A stretch of 64,000 nt of DNA from Rhodoferax sediminis (lineage in GTDB: Bacteria; Pseudomonadota; Gammaproteobacteria; Burkholderiales; Burkholderiaceae_C), in contig NZ_CP035503.1 in assembly GCF_006970865.1 (NCBI RefSeq), forward strand, positions 248,001-312,000. Direction: 5' to 3'. Numbering within the stretch: position 1 is the first letter of the stretch; every line of letters starts with the position of its first letter. The position numbers were made by a program, and so were the translations under genes. The notes beneath the pieces were generated by a model that was not told where the DNA came from, made no database searches, and saw nothing but the letters and a program-made list of their open reading frames with translations. Shown here piece after piece: positions 62,257-64,000 of this stretch.

Positions 62257-64000
62257 ACAGCCTGCGGGGTCAGCCGGACCCGGCTGATCGCTTGCTGAAG
62301 AGAAAGTCACGCGCGTTTCGCTGGGCGGTCGTGGTCGGCGCGGCCGCCATGGTGGCGATCGGCCTGGTGCTGATGTTCCTGCTGACCCAGGCCACCAACA
62401 ACCGCGAACTGTACGAGCGCTACTACGGGCGCCTGTTCATCCTCAACGTGGTGGTGGCGGCGCTGCTGCTGGCCGTCATTGCCTGGATGGCGATCCGGCT
62501 CACGCTGCGCCTGCGCCGCGGCAAGTTCGGCAGCCGCCTGCTGGTCAAGCTGGCCGCGATCTTTGCGCTGGTGGGGTTTGTTCCGGGCCTGCTGATCTAC
62601 GTCGTGTCCTACCAGTTCGTCTCGCGCTCCATCGAGAGCTGGTTCGACGTCAAGGTCGAGAGCGCGCTGGATGCCGGTGTCGGCCTGGGGCGCGCCACGC
62701 TCGACACCCTGAGCAACGACCTGGCCAGCAAGACCCGCGCTGCCACCAGCCAGCTGGCCGATGTGCCCAACGCCACGGCCGGACTCACGCTGGAGCGCAT
62801 CCGCGACCAGCTGGCGGCCAGCGACGTGGTGCTGTGGGACGCCAGCGGGCATCTGATTGCCGGCGTCGGCCAATCGCGCTTCGACCTCAACCCGGAGCGC
62901 CCGGGCAACCAGCAGCTGCGCAACGCCCGCAGCCAGCGCGTGGTGTCGCAGATCGAGGGGCTGGAGGACGTCGGTTCGGCCGCCGTCACGAATGCGCGCA
63001 TCAAGGTTATTGCGCTGGCCAACTCCTCCAGCATGGGGCTGCTGGCCGAGCCCCGCTTCCTGCAAGTGACGCAAATTCTGCCGCCCGCGCTGGTGGCCAA
63101 TGCCATCGCGGTGCAGGAGGCCAACCGCGAATACCAGGAGCGCGCGCTGGCGCGCGACGGCCTGCGCCGCATGTACATCGGCACGCTCACGCTGAGCCTG
63201 TTCCTGGCCATGTTTGGCGCCGTGCTGCTGGCGGTGCTGCTGGGCAACCAGCTCGCACGCCCCTTGCTGGTGCTGGCCGAAGGCGTGCGCCAGGTGGCCG
63301 CCGGCGACCTCACGCCCAAGGCCGCGCTGCAGGGCAAGGACGAACTCGGCGGCCTGACGCGATCGTTTGCCGACATGACGCAGCAACTTGCCGATGCCCG
63401 CGCCGCCGTGAACCGCAGCATGGACCAGGTCGATGCCTCGCGCGCCAACCTGCAGACCATTCTGGACAACCTGACCGCCGGCGTCATCGTGCTCGATGCA
63501 CACGGCATGATCCAGTCGTCCAACCCTGGCGCAACGCGCATCCTGCGCGCGCCGCTGGCGGCCTTCGAGGGCCGGCCGCTGGCCGACATCCCCGGGCTGG
63601 AAGACTTTGCGCGCAGCGTGCAGGCGCACTTCGACGCGTTCCTGCGCGGGCGCATGGAGCATGGCGTGGACCACTGGCAGCAGTCGTTCGAGCTCAATGC
63701 CGCACAGCCGGGGTCGCCCCACAATGCTATTACTCTGGTAGCACGAGGCGCAGAACTGCCGGGCGCATCCCGGCTTTTGGTGTTCGATGATATTTCCGAG
63801 ATCGTGTCGGCGCAGCGCGCCCAGGCCTGGGGCGAGGTGGCGCGCCGGCTCGCGCACGAGATCAAGAATCCGCTGACCCCGATCCAGCTCTCGGCCGAGC
63901 GTCTCGAGATGAAACTGACCGGCAAGGTTGCAGCGCCCGAACAGGCGCTGCTGGCCAAATCCGTGAAAACCATCGTGGACCAGGTCGATGCCATGAAACG
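62253..64000 (+). CDS. ntrY: NtrY-like sensor histidine kinase, 3' end outside window
   Basis: Membrane sensor kinase of the NtrY/NtrX two-component type, with roles in nitrogen and redox control in relatives. The GTG at 62253 overlaps the DUF4390 stop. It shows two close membrane helices (AVVVGAAAMVAIGLVLMFLL and NVVVAALLLAVIAWMAI), a third (LVKLAAIFALVGFVPGLLIY), a periplasmic segment, a fourth helix (TLTLSLFLAMFGAVLLAVLL), a HAMP domain, a PAS-like region (NLQTILDNLTAGVIVLDA) and the H-box RLAHEIKNPLTPIQLSAERL with the phospho-acceptor His. The ATPase domain lies beyond the window. Residues about 491-507 derive from a family A repeat. Confidence 0.92.
   Translation, partial: MNSLRGQPDPADRLLKRKSRAFRWAVVVGAAAMVAIGLVLMFLLTQATNNRELYERYYGRLFILNVVVAALLLAVIAWMAIRLTLRLRRGKFGSRLLVKLAAIFALVGFVPGLLIYVVSYQFVSRSIESWFDVKVESALDAGVGLGRATLDTLSNDLASKTRAATSQLADVPNATAGLTLERIRDQLAASDVVLWDASGHLIAGVGQSRFDLNPERPGNQQLRNARSQRVVSQIEGLEDVGSAAVTNARIKVIALANSSSMGLLAEPRFLQVTQILPPALVANAIAVQEANREYQERALARDGLRRMYIGTLTLSLFLAMFGAVLLAVLLGNQLARPLLVLAEGVRQVAAGDLTPKAALQGKDELGGLTRSFADMTQQLADARAAVNRSMDQVDASRANLQTILDNLTAGVIVLDAHGMIQSSNPGATRILRAPLAAFEGRPLADIPGLEDFARSVQAHFDAFLRGRMEHGVDHWQQSFELNAAQPGSPHNAITLVARGAELPGASRLLVFDDISEIVSAQRAQAWGEVARRLAHEIKNPLTPIQLSAERLEMKLTGKVAAPEQALLAKSVKTIVDQVDAMK
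63725..63771 (+). repeat. Family A repeat in the ntrY-like gene (partial)
   Basis: GCTATTACTCTGGTAGCACG, then a GC-rich spacer ending GCATCCCGGC; the second conserved block is degenerate. In frame in the PAS-H-box linker. Confidence 0.6.

Overview
This is a GC-rich chromosomal window from a betaproteobacterium, most likely a member of the Comamonadaceae (Burkholderiales; Polaromonas/Rhodoferax/Acidovorax-like). The basis is the Burkholderiales-type gene content and order (tRNA-Tyr/Gly/Thr-tuf-tRNA-Trp-secE-nusG-rplKAJL-rpoBC; lptA-lptB-rpoN; rsmB-DUF4390-ntrY) and two families of short dispersed repeats that I associate with that family. No phage or plasmid genes are seen. The genus is inferred, not proven.

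Layout. 1-4.9 kb: end of a LysR gene, a tautomerase, a cytoplasmic DsbA-like protein, and a 2-haloacid dehalogenase/malate synthase G pair facing a divergent LysR gene. 5.0-9.7 kb: that LysR gene overlaps a NaxD/ChbG-type deacetylase and an ArnT-like GT39 transferase, which converge on a GtrA protein and a GT2 glycosyltransferase. Together these make up the parts of a lipid A amino-sugar decoration system. 9.8-17.9 kb: psiF-like gene, argS, a SPOR protein, dsbA, lptA, lptB, rpoN and an RlmL-like rRNA methyltransferase whose C-terminus runs into REP-like repeats. 18-25.2 kb: a PIN-domain protein, a YecA/SEC-C protein, an orphan CZB protein, and a four-gene cluster matching the Ralstonia phcBSRQ quorum-sensing operon (SAM methyltransferase, membrane histidine kinase, REC+kinase hybrid, REC protein). 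25.2-30.6 kb (minus strand): cinA, pgpA, thiL, a YbdK-type ligase, a CPA2 antiporter, a decayed recombinase-like gene and apaG. 30.6-43.8 kb: rpe, an acyl-CoA synthetase, fRMsr, gph, and a trp operon (leader peptide, trpE, trpG, a threonine aldolase, a LysE exporter, trpD, trpC) followed by ung. 43.9-57.8 kb: the translation/transcription block ending in rpoC. 57.9-64 kb: a LemA-like gene, fccAB for sulfide oxidation, rsmB, a DUF4390 gene and an ntrY-like kinase cut by the window end.

How genes work together. The phc-like cluster would make and sense a fatty-acid methyl ester signal. The dehalogenase/malate synthase pair could channel haloacetate carbon through glycolate and glyoxylate to malate. 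The NaxD/ArnT/GT2/GtrA set would build a polyprenyl-linked amino sugar, flip it and attach it to lipid A. The trp operon shows a leader peptide with two Trp codons followed by a terminator-like hairpin, which is the layout of attenuation control.

The most unusual sequence-level feature is the load of short repeats. Family A (AT-rich, about 50 bp, with an inner palindrome like GCTATTAAAATAGTAGC and a flank like AGGGCTACAGGCC) occurs about 15 times. Family B (GC-rich, about 75-95 bp, with a CCCCCCGAGGGGG core) occurs 6 times. Many copies lie in frame inside genes (trpE, threonine aldolase, cinA, rpoN, rsmB twice, thiL, gph, naxD-like, haloacid dehalogenase, lysE-like, ntrY-like) and add 15-35 residues without breaking the frame. 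Others seem to have become a terminator (after rpoC) or a ribosome binding site (threonine aldolase).
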